From: Stercorarius parasiticus
Taxonomy: Eukaryota > Chordata > Aves > Charadriiformes > Stercorariidae
Assembly (NCBI GenBank): GCA_013396915.1
Contig: VWZL01000443.1
Span: 63,921 to 127,920, forward strand
Reading direction: 5' to 3'
Length of the DNA: 64,000 nucleotides
Position 1 is the first letter of the stretch. Each line of letters opens with the position of its first letter. Of the stretch, positions 24,201 to 37,879 are shown in pieces. Made by a program: the position numbers and the translations under genes. The notes below the pieces were generated by a model. The model worked only from the letters and a program-made list of their open reading frames with translations, did no database searches and was not told the DNA's origin.

Positions 24201-27134
24201 GGCTAGTATCTGCATTGTTACTTCCGGTCTGTATCTGTGCTGACAACTACTGAGAACAAGCCTGTGGAGTTGCCAGAGAGCACCTTGTTTTCTCATCCAG
24301 GCTCTCTGCCTGATTTCTCTATTACCTGTGGCACCAATCTTGCATGTTCTGTTTTCTCTATGTGCTTCACAAAGTTGATCTGATAATTGCATCTGGAGAT
24401 CAACAACCTGCTTTACTCTCTCAGCTTGTTACCTACCTGCCTTGTCTTTGCTCATAGGCTGTGTCTCTTTCAGATTTTCCTCATCCAGCAATAAAATTGA
24501 TCTCCAGAGGTCCCATAACCCTCTGTCTCTCTTCTAATCATAGGGCTGCCTTCATGTCTCTTCTTTTCCTGCTCAAAAACCTGCAGGTTTTCAAAATGAA
24601 AAACGGGGACAGCATTTGTAACAAGCACAAAGGATGGATCAGGGATGCCTATCCGCTTCCACTTGGGCAGGAAGGAGAATGGAAGATGAAGAGCAAATAA
24701 TTCTTTCTCACCATATTCAACCAAGCAGAATTATCCCTTTTAACCCTTTCCACAAATAGGTGGAAATTAAAGACTGTAATGTCAGCTGTCAAAACTTGAG
24801 AGAATACAGGACTTGTACTTATTGGAACTGGAAGGTGGGTTGGGAAAGGAGGAGAGCAGCATGTAGTTTTGCTGAGAAATAATGCAAGTGGAAGAATGGA
24901 GGGATGGAAATGGGGAGGTAGGAAACAGAAATATTCTGAAGACTAATCTTTCACAAACAGCTATTGGGCTAAAAGATCCCTCTGTGATTTGCTCCAACTG
25001 TTCTAAGGACCCCATATATTTGAGTGGGGTAGGACTTCTGTAGAAGCAGTTTGAACAGGTTTCTTAAGACTTTGCAGGAGACTGTGAAAATTTTAAAAAA
25101 GAGAGAGCCTGGAACAATAGGTCAGGTACTGAACACAGACTAGATTTACAGGTTTCTGAGGTGTTTTTTTTTTTAAACTCCCAAGATTTTTAAAGGTTTT
25201 GGCTTAGGTCTTCAAAATGGTCTGTTACTGTGGTTGAGCTCTTTTGAAAATCTGTCCATAAACCAATGTGGAAGAAGAGGTCAGAAGGTGGGGAAGATCC
25301 AGATCTACATAAAGTCTCAGCTGCCTGTTGTAAATTTCATGGAAAATCTGGCATTTGAGAAGTTTCTGACTTCTTGATCACCCCTGAATGGCTCATGGCC
25401 CACACTTGTAAAATAGTAGAGAAGTCACTAAGTAGAAAGTCAGCAAACTTGCTGTAATATATTATTCACAGATGTATCTTCTGGTCAACATCCTCTTTTA
25501 TTTACTGGCTGTTATGTAGGACAAATGTTCCTTGTCTAAAAGGTAATTTTAAAACCAAAAGGAGAGCTGTTTACTTACAATAGTCTGCAAAAGCACAGGA
25601 AGGGCTTATTGTTTTTAGAAAGAACCAACAGCAAATAAAGATATCACAGATACAAAAATAAACCTATGCAAGACTGCATACAAAGTAAATAGCCAGAATA
25701 AATTATTTTTTGGACATACGTAGTCAAATTATGTCATGCATGTGAGTCCCCTCTTCCCTACTTGAAATCAAAACAAAAATTCAAGATGCCGAAGTAGAAC
25801 TAGTTTTTGTGGTCCTGATTCAAGGCTACACTATGAGAATAGATCTGTTTTTGTGCTTTCAGTCTAGATGCTTATGCTATCTTCTTTCTGCAAGTACAAC
25901 TTACCTCCTTGACACCTAGTATAAAGCAAAGGGAGCTGAGCAGCTTCCATAACAACAAAATCCCCAAATGTGTGGTTGTTCAGTCAGAGGAGTCATGATC
26001 TATAAATACAAGCATCTGTACACATCACGTACATTTTCAGTTCCTGATTCAGTGTGGGAAATCCCAGCAAACTTGCTGGAGGTCTGTGTAGGTGGATTCA
26101 GCCCACTCTTGTCAGGCTCTGTCCAAAGCCAGGGTTTGCTACTGGTAAAGGGGGATAAGAATAGTGACACATAGACACAAGGCAGTACAGAGAAACAAGC
26201 TTCCTCTACCACTTGAAGTTGCTGCTCTATCTTTTAGTGAAAAACATAGCTAAATCCTCTTATGTGGTTGTTCTGTCGGAATGCAATCACACAGAAAAAA
26301 ACTAATTGTAAGGGGTGTAGAGCTGTGATTTTCAACCTTTTTCAGTGAGCAGGAAAAAATCCTGGTATGGAATGGACCCCTGGATTGTAAACTGATTAGC
26401 TTTCCCTAATAATCTTTAGACCCTGCAGACCAGGGGCAATACTGCAGATCATATGGGGAAAAAATTTCTTAAGCAGAGTCATTTTTTCTCTGGACTTTTG
26501 TAACCTGTTCCACAGAGCATTAATACACTGGGCCTTCTCATCTGATCACTCACAAGATAATAACGAGCCTACCTGAAATGAAGCAGGGTCAATCTGCATC
26601 ATAGCAATTCCTTCTTATGGATATTTTTCCTTACAGAGTTGACTTGTCTTTGCTAGAGAAGGACACAGAGACATGTAAGTCAAGTAGATCTTCTACATCC
26701 TCACAAAATTCCCCTCCATTACAACACCTTACAGAGAAAATTCCCCATCAGCTTCACAATGGGTTTGTAAAAGTGTCATGCCATTCCTTTTGAAACATTA
26801 AGAACATGCGTGCAACAGGCGTGAAGCACAAGCAGGGCCTGAAAAGTGAACTTCTCTGTGGATTGTTGCAGTTGGGTGAAAATATATAGACATAAGGGAC
26901 AAGGTTTGCGTTGAGAGAGAAATGGTACCTATTTGGTTAAGCATGGGTATAGGGAAAGCCTGATGATAGGAATATAATTTCCTGTGCTTTGCATTAAAGA
27001 GTTTACATTTGCCAAATTAAAAAAAAAAGTGCAGAAAATATACTAGGCTTTAAACTAAACCACAGCACTGTAGTCATAAGCTTATTTTTCTCTGTGGTTG
27101 AAAGCTCTGTCTCATAGTTTGGCAGGATAATCCC
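21251..27134. other. AT-rich non-coding stretch, no gene seen
   Basis: About 5.9 kb without a supported gene, RNA gene or recognised repeat. Open frames of up to 84 codons are chance-like. On the minus strand this is downstream of the pseudo-exon at 27.1-27.75 kb. I see no canonical polyadenylation signal in the first 500 bp after its stop. Confidence 0.5.
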
Positions 27135-27748
27135 TTAATCACCTCGGCAGTCTTCTAAAGCAACTCCTTGTAAAAGTAGTAATGTAAAGTGGTCTTTGTA
27201 GTATATGTGGAGCTGCTCTGGAACCTCAGTGGTCATGGTGTTCTCTGCTGCTTCATCATAAACCTCATAGGCATTTTTTGCTTGCCGTTTAATGGATTTA
27301 ATATACAGAGGAGAGTGTGGAGGCATGTATTTTCTGAAGCAGTCATATTCCATTAGTTTTGCTGTGTGTGGTGCACTGCTCTTAAATATACAATGTTGAA
27401 AATATTGAAAGATAATTTCCGTGGGAGTTCCCTTGGTAATTTCCCATGTTCCTCAAATAGAGTAGCCAGAAAGTCACCAGAATTTTCTGCAAAATTCCTG
27501 GGGCTGAGAAATTGCACAGAGATTTCTTTCATTGTGCTATGCATGAAAGAATTTAAATGAGTATCTATACCACTGTTTCCAAGGTTATATGTACGCTTGA
27601 TAAGAGATGAAAGTGCAGTGTAACTTCCCATAAGGCTTATGGACTGCCACATTTTTGCTCTATTTGTGCAGGGGGCAGATTTGTAATAAAGTCAGCAGGT
27701 TCAGGAAGCTTTGTGGTTGTGCTGTCTATTCTGGCACTGCCACAGCTG
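27135..27748 (-). pseudogene. Probable frameshifted exon or gene relic, unidentified protein
   Basis: I do not recognise the protein. Three minus-strand frames hand over to one another. The first runs from the AG at about 27,749 with 'PEPADFITNLPPAQIEQKC'. It stops near 27,638, where a second frame (27,652-27,353, 99 codons) takes over with 'RTYNLGNSGIDTHLNSFM' and 'LFEEHGKLPRELPRK'. A third, already open before that frame ends, carries 'FQYFQHCIFKSSAPHTAK' and then a 72-codon end (27,353-27,135) with 'MEYDCFRKYMPPHSPLYIK' and 'AYEVYDEAAENTMT'. The residue mix (K, E, D, Y, N, A) is protein-like, unlike the Ser/Leu/Cys-rich chance frames elsewhere. Just upstream lies a long pyrimidine tract ending CCACCAGCAG, a good NAGNAG splice acceptor. 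That argues for a decayed exon rather than a poly(A)-tailed retrocopy; no poly(A) follows the stop. At least two frameshifts are needed, so it is not an intact gene. Frames of this length also arise by chance, so the call rests on composition and context. Confidence 0.35.
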
Positions 27749-28020
27749 CTGGTGGCAAGAGGCAAGGCAGAGCAAGGAAAGGAAGGACTTGTGATGGCTG
27801 AAGCTGGGTAAGGAGGAAGGAATGTGACAGCCTGGGAAAGTCAGGGGCAAGTGAGAAGGCAGAGACGGTAGCTGTAACGGGAGAAGGAAAGAGATGGAGG
27901 AGGGCTGAGAAAGGAGTGTAATAATTTGTGTGGGGTGGCAGGAAATGAAGCAAGAACAGATGGGAAGATGCAAATGAGAAAGAGAAGGCAGCAGCAGCAG
28001 TCAGGCTCAGCTGCAGAGAG
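27749..28020. other. Purine-rich block (pyrimidine tract on the minus strand)
   Basis: The plus strand is strongly A/G-rich (for example AGGAGGAAGGAATG and GGAGAAGGAAAGAGATGGAG), so the minus strand is a long C/T tract running into CCACCAG at the edge of the pseudo-exon. The two 90-102 codon minus-strand frames inside it are low-complexity Ser/Leu/Pro frames and are not called as genes. Confidence 0.6.
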
Positions 28021-31000
28021 GCTGAAACTGCCACCTATGTGTAATATAATCCTCTATTTGACTCTTGCTTTGAGAACAGGGGTATCTGGAATATGAGTTA
28101 TGGAACGATTCGGGGTGTATGTTTCTATGTAGCAATTGACATCTCTTCTGCAGCAGCTGGCTCAAGCCCTCCAGCCCAGATAGAACGAGATCCGCAAATC
28201 GGAGAGAAGTGAAGGAACCGCTCCTCCTCTCTATCTGTCTCACACCGTCTCTCTGGATCAGCTAGCCAAAGAACTGACACCCTGAGGGGCGCTTCAGCAT
28301 CTTGCCAAGAATACCTAGGAAGCAGAAGGACACTGGAACCATAAATCTGAAAGTCTTGCAAAACAAAATCTGTGGTGATATACATAAAATCCATACTCCA
28401 CACAGGGCTCTATAAACTGAAATTCACCGTTTTCTCTCCTGCTAGATAAGTACATATAGTTAAAAATTTCTGGAGGAAGGCTGCCATTATTTATGAATGG
28501 CGTTATTTAATGAACCCTATTGACTTAATCACCACTGCATTCCATTGGATCTTTTTCATAGATAGTTTATGTATGTATTGGAGCCACAATAAACTGTGTA
28601 CGATTTCCATTTAAAAATTGAAGTGTTGTCATAGCTTGATTCTCCTCGTGGAAAACTTATAGACCACTGAATTTGATTTCAATACAGTAAAAACTGGCTT
28701 AATGTGGGAAGCCTCGAGCACATTGTTCTCCTTTACTGAAAGGTTATAGTTCTTTGACGCTGGTGCCAAAAGTTACATGAAAGTTACATTAAAATACACG
28801 TCATGCCTATTCCTCGAACTGGCATAACAGAAATACTGTGCTTGCTCTAAGCAATTATACAAAAAGAATCTTGCCCTGTTTTGAACTCTGAGTCAAAGGA
28901 CATAAATATTTTGAAAGGAGCTGTTGGCTTACAAATGTGACTCCAGCTGAGACTTTAAACATCAAAGAGACATGTTGATAGAAATCAGTAAGAATTTATA
29001 AAGGCATATGACTTGGAACATGTCAGGCAGAGATGAAAAAGAGACTGAAGTCCTGTGATCCTTACTTTCCCATAGTGGATTGCCTTTTCCTGGGGATGCT
29101 CAACTGCTATTAGAAACAAAATAGCGCCCTAAATGTTCATTTTCGGTTCTGTATAATATCAAATTATGCCCAGAGAGAGATGAGTCATTGACAATATTTT
29201 TGTTATTATGTAAGGTTTAGGAAAGACCATTTATCCTTTTTCAACCATCAACAGAATTTCCCAGGTCATACAGTTATTAGGCATTGGACAAACCCTTATT
29301 GGGACAACTAGGTCGGGTAAAATAAATCAGAATGAGACACCTGCAGGTAAAGGAGCATACTTCATCAGAGGTGTTAGGGAAAGTTTAGTACATTCTTCCT
29401 CTTGCTGAGGAGGAGTAGGGGAAGGGGGGTGGTGTGCAGGGAGCAGTTTCATCAGGACCCACCGTTCAACCTTTCACTGGATGCTAGTAGCAGCAACTAT
29501 CGTGCGGCCTTTCTGGGAAAAGGACTTTCCAGAGTGTCTTTATCTTAACTTTTGTATGTACTTGCAGAGAATTTGAGAGGCTTTTTTTTTTATTTAGAGT
29601 GGAAAATCTTGATTCCCCCTTATCTCTACCCCATGTTTGTTCTCCACCTTGTATAATTATATGTTACCTCTTTCTCACTGGCAAAAAAGCAAGTGTAGAA
29701 AGTCACCACATCATATTCTCATATCATCTGTTGGTGCCTGTATGAAGGGAAAGGAAGCAGAAAATTAAACTCCTCTTTTCCATCACATACAGTTTATTCC
29801 ACCTGTAATTAAACTTGGCAGTGAGTGGTTCTGTAACTCACTTGTAAGCTTTTAAGGTTGATTATTCTTCACAGTAATTGAAAATAGAGCTTGTAGTCCT
29901 TTTTCTAGGAAAGGTTTGCATCCGTTTATCTTTTGCTTTAAAAATGGCTAGACCTGGACCTTTACTAGGGCATGGCTTATGTCTGCAATTCAGCCATTCC
30001 AGTGGTTCCAGAGTCAACTTTCTCAAAACATAGAAATGCATCATGCTAGGAAACCTATGGTGAGGCTCAATCTGATTTCTTTGCTGAGGAAATCTGTGTA
30101 AGCAACCAAGCTTGTGAACATGCCCACGTGCCATCTGAGCTTCACAGTAAGATTTTATGAGCAATTTCTTTTAACTCCCTCTTATTCTTTCAAAAGTGAA
30201 GGTAGCTGTCTATACAATTTTCTTCACCGGTCTCAATATGAATTTTCAAAAATGGACATAAAAGCACAGTGTCTTTCAAAAGCTAAAGGAATTTTTACGT
30301 TAAAAAGCCCCCAAAATCTACCCATAGTAATTTCAGGAAGAAAAAAAAGAAAACACTTGAGATTATTCTTGTTTGGAAGCCTCAAAACTTGATTTAATCA
30401 TCTACTGGGTTCTTAGTTCTTGGGCAATTTATATGCCTAAATTTGTAAAGAAAAGAGCTTATATGTAAATTCCTATTCAAGAAAACATAACTTATGTTCC
30501 ATTTAAGTCCCAAATGTTTTGAAAAGGAGAGGTTTCAGCTTCTTGACAGACTTCCTCACAGCCGTCAGAAAGAGCTCCTAATTTAGGTCAGATGGGTAGA
30601 TAGTCCAAATGCATACCTCAGATTGTCAACCTCCTTCATCAGTTCTGAAGGTAGTGTGAAAACTGTCACCCTTCTTCTCTTAACCTTTCTTTACCATTTA
30701 GAAACCTACAGCAGTGCATCATTACAAGGAAACCATTTCGACCACCTAGTGAAATGAGAATTAGGGGAAAAAATGCTATAGCATATGTATTCCTATGTAA
30801 GAAGGATGAAACCTTAGCCACACTGAGTCAATGGCCTAACATTCCCTGTTAATCCAGAGTTCATTGTCAAAAATCCTTGCCTTGAATTAATTAGAATTCA
30901 AAAAGAGCTGTATAGTCTAGTTCTGATATCAACCATGCTTACTGGTGAGCAACATAAATTGGCCTCATATTCTTCATGAAGATATTTGCTAATTATAGTA

Positions 31001-34000
31001 TGAATGAGCCTGAGAAGGATTTTTCAGCGTGATTCACCTTCTGACCAGGGCTGAAGATTGAACGCTGAAAGGAAGTCTAAAAGGCAGATCTGTTACAAGA
31101 GGTCTTCCGTCCCCATTGAAAATTTTATTTCTAGTACTTTCTCTTTAACTTCTTTTCCGTATTTACATGCTACTCCACCATGCCAGCAGCTATATATTGG
31201 ACAAGGATACAGAATCAGAAAGATACACTGAGCACAGCATGCCCACGCAAGCACTCCACAAGAATTGCTCTGGATGATGTTTCTGTGCAACGTGCATAGC
31301 ATGATCTTGTAGAAACAGCTGTTTCTATGTGTCTTGTTTACTATTGAGGACAGTACCATAGCCACCATGATCAGGTGATAAATTTTCATTTTATAGTTAC
31401 TGGTTTGTCATTCTCTCATCTTGCAGTAAGACTTCGTTGTTATGATCATGGAAACAGAACACGTTTATTATGAGAGATGGTGTTACAATTTTTGAGGCTA
31501 GTTTGGCTTTTCTGGTATCTGATAGAATCTGTATGCAAAAGAGTTGCAGGACTAGAAGAGTTAGTCAGCAAAGCTTTGAAATGGTACTATGTAAGCATTG
31601 ATAAAATGGAAGCCAGGAAATTCATGAATCTGCTGCACTCTCTGGTACCTGAGAAGCTTCACACAGCCTGCTTCCTTCTAATATTGTGTTCCTTTAAAAA
31701 TAATTCTCCTGCTTGCATTAATTGTAGCCTTTGGCAGTCATTTAATTTCCTTCAGTCTTCATTACCTTAACTGAAAATGGCAGAAAGAGTATTTGCTAGT
31801 GCCTCTTCCTCCACTGCTGTTCTAACATTTTGGTCATCCATTTTTATCTGGGAACTGAAAGATGTAGAGATGACTCAATTTTCAACTGGGAGTGTGTTCT
31901 CCATCTGACACTTTTTACTCTAAACATTCTTCTTCCTGTGCCTTGTGTTTTCTTTATCATATTACACTTTTCCTCTTTCAGCTAATGTTTCCAGTTTGTT
32001 ATTCATACCTACTGGCACTGCTAGGATTCTGGGTTTTATTTTTACAGGTGGAAAGTATATCTTTTGGGAGTAACATTCTTGTTTGAAATACTTGCTCCTT
32101 CCTCTCTCTTTTTTCATTTTCCTCACATTATTCTGTTCGATTGGAGAATTGATTTTTAGGCTACATGTGAGCTCTCCCCCTTTTCTGTCCCCTACCTTGA
32201 CATTTACACAGATCTGAAGCTGCATTTTGGCTATTACTCAAGCTATTCCTCGTGATTTCCTTCCTGTCTCTATTTCTTGCTTTTGTTTTGTACAAGGAAG
32301 CCTTCTGTTGATGTGTGTACAAATACCTCTCTTTCTGTAGTCTTTGCAAATACCCATTCCCATTTCTTTAATTAAGATCTCCTGTAGTATATGCCTACTG
32401 ATAAGTTCCACCTCACTTTCATCCAACGCCACTCTTATTTTCTTATGTTGCTGTGCCCTTGGGTACAGATGTTTTAGAATAAAATCTCATTGAACCATTT
32501 TTTAGGCTGGATTCTGCTCAGTTTTGGTCTAGTTGTCCCTCTATAGCAGTTCATGAGAAGACCTCTTCTAAAGAAAATTGCTGCCGGGTGTAGGTTATGA
32601 TGCCAGGATCAGATCTCCTAGTTGTAACTTCAAAACTGGGATTATGCTGAATTCCAAACTCTTTTATTTAAGCACACAATTCTACCTTGTTCTTTCCTAA
32701 GTATGCTGAACCACCTAGTCATGGTAATTTGGATTTCCTCTATAGCATATACTCGTTGGTTCCCGTATTTTTCGTTTGGGTTTTCTCTATTTACATATGA
32801 GTACAATGCAAACGTCTAGTGGTTCATTTTATTACTGGGCTGAAAAAAGGGAAAAGAGAACATAACCATGTTTCTCTGAATTAAAATAAAATCCTCCCCA
32901 GTAGGAAATGTTTTCCCAATTCCATATTTGCAATCCTTTTGTTAACTCCTTCATTTGACTGTGCATTTTTCCATCAGCATAGTATTTTTCCCTCCCATTC
33001 CTCAGCTCTTAACTTTAACAGATGGCTTTTTTCTCCCTTAGTATCTATCTCCTTCCACCTCAGTGACCTGTATCAACTCTGCTTCTCTTAATTTTACATC
33101 TCCTCTATACAAAATTAATGTATTTCATCTTCTGGTCTGGCTCTATCCCCATGATGATAACGCCTGTTTAATGCCCCTTTTTCAAGAAGGCACCAGACAG
33201 CCTCAAGCCTAGCCAAGGAACTTATATGATGAGGGCCTGTGGGGAGAAGCTGCTACCTTTTTTGCCTCATCAGCACAGCACAGTGAAGAGAGGTCATGCC
33301 ATATACTGGTTGAATTTTAATGGTGTTTAAAAATTAAACATATTGTCTTAGGATGTATCTGAGGATCCAGCTAGTGAGCAGTGACTGGTGAAATGGGGGT
33401 TTTACGTGCAATTTGATATTCTACTTTTCTGCACAGGTCTTCATGCTGAAGGCAGTTCAGCTTCACAAAAAATCTGGAACTAAAAAACACTTCATTTCCA
33501 GTCAAGAGAGAATGAGTTCTGGTGCAAGATAAGCTCTAGATGAAAGGTTTTCCTTCTGCATCTAAAGTTAGCTCCTGAATGTAGCTGCCTCTGCAAAGTA
33601 GCTCTCTGCTGCATGTTGTTTTCTAACTATGGTGTTTTTACACACCATTAAGTAAGGCTGTCAAATGAGGAATTTTTATATGGGGAAGTACATACTGATA
33701 GCTGCTTACTTTTGTTTTAAATAGTAATATAGAACTGCCTCTACAGAGTGCATGTACATTCCCAAATACCAGTTTATAAACAGTGCTGAAGTGTCATCAT
33801 TGTCACTTAATTATTCACTGCTCATTAAATCCAAAACATGCTTACACATGCATGAACATGCTTCCAATATTTCCAAATAGATTCACGGGGCTTATTTGTG
33901 GATCAAAGCTAAAACACAGTGTCATAGGCTGAAAATGTAAGTCTTCAGAGGCACAGCAATGACTTATCAGTTCTCATGACTTCATGGGAACATTGATAGT

Positions 34001-36662
34001 GCAAAGAATTCAAGTTTTACTCTTGCAACAAAAAAATCCTTTCGGGTTCGGATGTTGTTTGTTTCCTTGTAACAACCCTGTAGTAGGTATGCCAAGGATC
34101 CTGTAAAAATACCCCAAAATACTGTCATGTGTTTTGGTTTCTTTTGTGGTGTGTCTCTGCATGCTTCATTGGTTCTTCAAAGTTGAAAGTGCCTGTTTAA
34201 TTAAGGCTTGGTTCAATCCCTGTTAAGTGACATTGAAAGACATCCATTTAGACTGCTTATTCACTGCCATGAAAAAGTGACTACAGGCATTAGCAAATAG
34301 TAACACCTTTAAATCCTCCTATATTTAAGCTACATAAATGGTTACACTTATTCTGAGTATTTTCAGTATCTCCCAGGTAATAATGTGGTTACTGACAATT
34401 TATTAACCAGTCAGGGCTAGTTAACAAGTATCTAAGATAAACACTTGACTTTCCTCAGTGTCATTGCAACTTCTTAGAGTCTCAAATCATAAAATATGAT
34501 ACTAAATTGTGATCAAAAATGCCATTACTGGTGGTGCATGGACCACAGTTGTAGGAAGAGTGGAAGGACTGATGGAGAAGGGATCAGGAAGTCATTCTTG
34601 GATTGTTGCAGTTGACTATGTGTTTAGTTGTGGTCTTCCTCTGCTCAGCATCTTTACTTAAATATAAGGAAAAGAAAAAAGATGACTGCTCTATAAAGAC
34701 ATTGGGAAGAGTTGAGAAAAATGTTCAGTTTTGTGTGTGAAAGATAATTTTTTAATAATCTTACTTTTTAATTCTAAGAAATGTCAGGAGTTTCATTAAA
34801 AAGTGTTTTTAATAACGAAAAAAGGTAAGTGTCTCTACTGAGACTATTCTGACATGAATTTAAAGGCAAAATATTGTCAATAACTTTGCTTCTAAGCATC
34901 AACCTCTTTTTCAGTCTTTTTCTTGGATCTCTGCATCCCGAGCATGTGACCTTTGTAGCTGAACACGAATGAACAGCTACATTTTCTTTGAACGATTTGT
35001 TTGACTTCAGGCTACAGTGCTCAAAAGCCAGGAGCTGCTGAGAAAGGTTGCGACTAAAAGGGAAACAGCCTGTCCATCAACTCCGTGTAGCTGGGAACTC
35101 TGATTTCAAATTCAATGGTCCTGTGTACACACAAACATTCCCCAGTTGAAGGAGTGGAATATGTATAAGCTGATATAGCTAACTTTGTGCAAGTTTGTTC
35201 AGCGCTCTTTGCTGTGTTCAGCTGAGCCTGGGTAGGAACCTTGACTTTTGGGCTAGCATTGAACCTGTTTGTACCACAATAAGTTGTCTGAATACTCAAT
35301 GGAAAGAATCAGAGCTCACTTGCCTTATTCAGAATAAATCTGTATGTTCTTTTACATTACAGTAATTTGTTTGGAGTTAAATAACAATATTGTTTCTGGA
35401 TTTTAAGAGAAATTATGTGCTCTGTGGTACAACAGAGTTATATTGGAGATCTGTCTTCTTTGCTTACACCAAGAATTTTCATGTGATTTTGCTTATGTTT
35501 AGTGTTACACTGTATGGACATAAACACAATGTTCCAATTTAATCTAAACAATCAGGGCCTTAATTTATGAAGAACTGTGAGAAAGTCTGACAAGAGAGAT
35601 TCAAGGGAAAGTGCATAAAAACAGCCCTGGAATCTCCCAGCATATCTAAACTTGTCAGTAATTAAATTCAGAAACTGCTGGAATCCTTTAGAAGTTGAGT
35701 AGTTGGGGGAATATTTAATTTTTCTCCCTTAGTGGATTGATTACTATAGTCTTTCTGTTACATGTGAAGAAATCAGCCCCTATGTAAATCAGCCAAACTG
35801 CTCCAGGGCTTCTTTGGAAAGAAACCTTCGGTCTCGTTAATAACTGGTTTAGCAGAGAGAGAGACTATTGGAGGGAATAATGTTTAGGTTTTGGCATTGT
35901 AAATGGGAAGTCAGGTATCTGAATTTCTCCTTGCAGGGGTATGACAAGGTAAGCTTAGTTGCTAAATAACTTTCACAGTTATGCTGACGAGAGGTTGAGG
36001 CTATCTTTCTCATTTCACCTCAAGAGGCAGGATGAAGGAAAGAGCCAAATATCACCTAGTAACATAAGACAGAAGGCCTGCCTTCCCCCAAAATTTGCAA
36101 ATACACGTTAGCTCACATCTAAATGTAGCTGGAAAGAAAGCTGTGTTGCTCATCTGGGTTATCACCAGCAGCTTTTCCTGAGCCCAGACATGTTTTGGTT
36201 CTGGTCTGCAATAATGCCTGAAGGCGAGCAAGGTCTACTGATAAAAAGCTTAGTTTTTCCTTTTATGGAATCTATCATAATTACATACATACATGTATTT
36301 CAGAAAGCTTTAGCTGAAATCTCATTCTGGTCTTGATAGAATTCAAGTAAAATTTATTCTAATGTAAACTACCAGATATTAAAATTAAGCCTATCCTGAA
36401 CTTTGTCGTTTTCTCCAATTCTCTTCCAAATAGTCACTCTTTTTTTTTCTTTCTTGGATATAAAAAACATTTTTCAGTGAAGTGGAAACTGTTCATGTCC
36501 TATTTTTAATTTTAATTTTTATAATATGTGTAGACCTGACTTCACAGAATTAATATTTTAAATATTGGCTATAAAGGAAAAATCTGCTTGAACTCTAGAC
36601 TCATTTACTCAATGCTAGCAACATGTTTTACTGAGGCAGAAAAGGAACCTAACTTTTTCAGA
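28021..36662. other. Non-coding stretch, no gene seen
   Basis: No supported gene. At 28,403-28,007 the minus strand has two overlapping frames of 92 and 78 codons with somewhat protein-like composition ('DPERRCETDREEERFLHF'), close to the pseudo-exon. I cannot link them to a family. From 31.8 to 33.2 kb the plus strand is again T/C-rich. The rest is ordinary AT-rich DNA. Confidence 0.45.
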
Positions 36663-36718
36663 CACTGAAGTCAATAGGTCATCAGCAAAACTTGCGTTAA
36701 CTTCAGCAGAACAGCAGT
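36663..36718. repeat. Relic of an ancient amniote palindromic repeat
   Basis: CACTGAAGTCAATAGG, then GCAAAACTTGCGTTAACTTC and AGCAGAACAGCAG, reproduces the inverted halves 'TGAAGTCAATGG ... TTGACTTCAG' around a short CAAAACT centre. It is the same general family as 934-988, in better shape on the right side. Confidence 0.45.
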
Positions 36719-37879
36719 GATTCTCTTACTCTATAGCATTAGAAATATCATTGCATTCTGGACAAAGCAATATTCATTATGCAAGGTAACAGACAATTAA
36801 GTAAATAAGCAAAATGCATGGGGAAAGTAAGAAAGGTGAAGTGTCTGACCAGGAGTGAAGTACATGCACATGTAACTGTTATCCTGCATAAAAGCTGTTG
36901 CTCTTTTTGCTGTTTCCACTTATTTTATGGGAATTCTAGTTTTAAGAGGAGGGGTATTGGGAGGCAGTAAAAGAAGACTTCTGCTGTTTCCATCATGGAA
37001 CTATATTGATTCAGAAATGAAAAACTTTAAGAGCTAAAAAAAAAAGTCCTTCCAGTGGTAACTGTTGCCAACCCTTAGGGCTTTACTGCTAATTTTTCAA
37101 TGTTTAATGTTCTACTTTTAAAGGCTCAGTTCCTGGAATCAGCTGACTGAATGAGTTAAGATTCCCACGTTAAAACTAAAATGGAAAATTCTAATCTTCA
37201 TGACTATGGAAGGAATCAAATACATGAACTCCACAGGTATACAAACCAGTATGAAGGATCAAACATTTTGAAACCTGTAGTACTTTAAAATTAAATGCTA
37301 TGTATTATTTAGGGGAATATCTACTGCAATGAACCAAGCAGTAAAGACAATGTCAATTGAGGGCTTTTTTTTTTTAATCCTTTCCCTCTTTTTTCTTGGC
37401 TTTCAGTATACTTTTACACTTGTGTTCAGAGCCAGACCTTTGAAATTTTGCTATCCTACTATTGCAGTTTGAGTTACTTTTCACAGTGCTTCTTACAGAG
37501 ACAGGAATGGGGAACATTGTTCTAAAAGCACAGCGAAGAAGAGAACAGCCTGTATTTAGCCTTTTTTTCTGCTTTTCCTGTACAGTAACTTTGGACCGAA
37601 GTCTCCTGTGCTAGAGGGCTTTATATATTTTAACTGCAAATTTCAAAAGGAAATGTTGTATTATGCAATCAATAGAATTTCACAGTAGAAATCTCTATAT
37701 AAATGAAACTCTTCTGAATTATGACAGTGTGCAAAGAGATACTTTTTCTTTTAAAGACAAAAGATGCTGTCACAGGCATCCTGGCTGTTCAGATTCCTCA
37801 TGTTTTATTGATGTGTTCTTCCGATGCAGGATGGATATTAGCAGAAGATACTGATCAAGCTTCTGCACTGCTGCTCTGT
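36719..37879. other. AT-rich non-coding stretch, no gene seen
   Basis: No supported gene, RNA gene or repeat beyond short A and T runs. Confidence 0.55.

Noticed and set aside
27701..28034. 90- and 102-codon minus-strand frames rich in Ser, Leu and Pro
   Set aside because: They are translations of the C/T-rich tract in two overlapping frames. The tract is better read as low-complexity or intron-end sequence.
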